Assembly: GCA_029559475.1 (NCBI GenBank)
Contig: JAKQBN010000010.1
Span: forward strand, 1 to 7,014
DNA: 7,014 nt
Reading direction: 5' to 3'
Source: a bacterium
GTDB lineage: Bacteria; UBA4055
Shown: one piece after another, positions 6,275 through 7,014 of the stretch
Numbering within the stretch: position 1 is the first letter of the stretch
Layout: every line of letters begins with the position of its first letter
The notes under the pieces: generated by a model
Databases searched by the model: none
The model's input: only the letters and a program-made list of their open reading frames with translations
Told to the model about the DNA's origin: nothing
Position numbers and translations under genes: made by a program

Positions 6275-7014
6275 GATCTGAACAGCTTTATAAGATCTTC
6301 AACAGCGGCAGCTGGAGATATTCTGCCCGACATTACATTCTTCTGATAATTATCAAAAACATCATTTATTTTAGGACAGTGGTAGAACTCATTTTCCAGA
6401 GACTGCACTATCGTCGTTCTGAACCATTCGCCGACCTGATTGCGTCTTTTTGATTCGAACCGTCCGTTCTTTTTCATAATATCCGTATGCCTGCATACAG
6501 TTTCCCATACTTTGTCTATGGAGCGGTTTTCAAGTGAAGATACAGTTAACACGGGAATTCTCCAGTCTTCGTCATAATTTAAAGTGTAATGAAGAGCCGT
6601 TTCAATCTCTTTTTTACACAGTTCGGCTCTTGTGACGTTATCGCCGTCCGATTTTGTCACTGCTATTGCGTCAGCCATTTCCATGATACCTTTTTTTATG
6701 CCCTGAAGTTCATCGCCGGCTCCGGCTATCTGAAGCAAAAGGAAAAAATCCACCATCGAATGTACCATGACTTCCGACTGACCTACTCCGACCGTTTCGA
6801 TAAGGATCACGTCATAACCCGCAGCTTCCGTTATGATTATTGCCTCTCTTGTTGCTCTGTTTACACCACCCAGAAATCCTGAAGTGGCGGACGGTCTGAT
6901 AAAAACATCTTTCTGACCCGAAAGCCTTTCCATTCTGGTTTTGTCGCCCATCAGGCTTCCGCCGGATTTGCTCGAGCTTGGATCGACAGCCATTACGGCG
7001 ACTTTTTTCCCGAG
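6271..7014 (-). CDS. meaB: MeaB/MMAA-type G-protein chaperone of methylmalonyl-CoA mutase, 5' end outside window
   Basis: A P-loop GTPase of the MeaB/ArgK/MMAA group, which loads and protects the B12 cofactor of methylmalonyl-CoA mutase in the cytoplasm (propionate/succinate interconversion). 247 residues are visible; the frame is open through 7014, so the ATG at 6993 is internal, not the start. Counting from the window edge: [16 protein letters not shown] (5-20), GDKTRM (23-28), [20 protein letters not shown] (40-59), ETVGVGQSE (73-81, switch region), [12 protein letters not shown] (98-109) and TKSDGDN (120-126, the guanine-specificity motif in the TKSD form also found in human MMAA). The C-terminal [13 protein letters not shown] resembles the family's dimerisation arm. 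The Walker A motif and about 70-80 N-terminal residues lie beyond the edge. It overlaps the DUF4835 gene by ATGA. Mutase genes, usual neighbours, may lie further upstream. Confidence 0.95.
   Translation of the reverse strand, partial: LGKKVAVMAVDPSSSKSGGSLMGDKTRMERLSGQKDVFIRPSATSGFLGGVNRATREAIIITEAAGYDVILIETVGVGQSEVMVHSMVDFFLLLQIAGAGDELQGIKKGIMEMADAIAVTKSDGDNVTRAELCKKEIETALHYTLNYDEDWRIPVLTVSSLENRSIDKVWETVCRHTDIMKKNGRFESKRRNQVGEWFRTTIVQSLENEFYHCPKINDVFDNYQKNVMSGRISPAAAVEDLIKLFRS

Noticed and set aside
6589-6882. Plus-strand 97-codon frame opposite meaB
   Set aside because: Antisense to highly conserved GTPase motifs; rich in Cys, Phe and His in the way shadow frames often are.
6991-6993. ATG at 6993 as the start of the GTPase
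   Set aside because: The frame stays open to the window edge and the upstream codons (LGKKVAV) match the family, so this methionine is internal.

Overview
The window is a compact stretch of about 7 kb in which every convincing gene lies on the minus strand. It suggests a Gram-negative bacterium of the FCB (Bacteroidota-related) lineage, possibly a poorly sampled candidate phylum. The reasons are two predicted outer-membrane beta-barrel proteins, a lipoprotein, a DUF4835 (PorD-like) protein and a DUF6029-like barrel, the last two being families known mainly from Bacteroidota and relatives. Codons are moderately AT-rich and TTG is used as a start at least twice. The assignment rests on remembered family profiles, not on a search.

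Read in transcription order (high to low coordinates), three blocks appear. (1) 7014-5372: the 3' two-thirds of a MeaB/MMAA-type GTPase gene, the chaperone of B12-dependent methylmalonyl-CoA mutase, overlapping by ATGA with a DUF4835/PorD-like secreted protein. (2) 5353-2725: a perfect 23-bp palindrome in an AT-rich promoter region, then a lipoprotein with a C-terminal thioredoxin-like domain (CLSC), then, 12 bases on, a DUF6029-like outer-membrane barrel ending with a CSGGTC cysteine pair. (3) 2699-1: a probable promoter, rpmE (ribosomal protein L31, zinc form), a strong intrinsic terminator, then a tight three-gene run of DUF1385 membrane protein, uncharacterised outer-membrane barrel and free methionine-(R)-sulfoxide reductase (msrC, cut by the window edge).

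The genes mix housekeeping (L31, methylmalonyl-CoA metabolism, methionine repair) with cell-envelope functions. The most suggestive point is block 2. A thioredoxin-like lipoprotein is apparently co-expressed with an outer-membrane protein carrying a close cysteine pair, and a possible operator precedes both. No RNA genes, mobile elements, CRISPR arrays or long repeats were seen. Nothing supports an entirely new defence or mobile system here. The longest gene-free stretches are only about 100 bases (2625-2724) and 88 bases (5284-5371); both are described.
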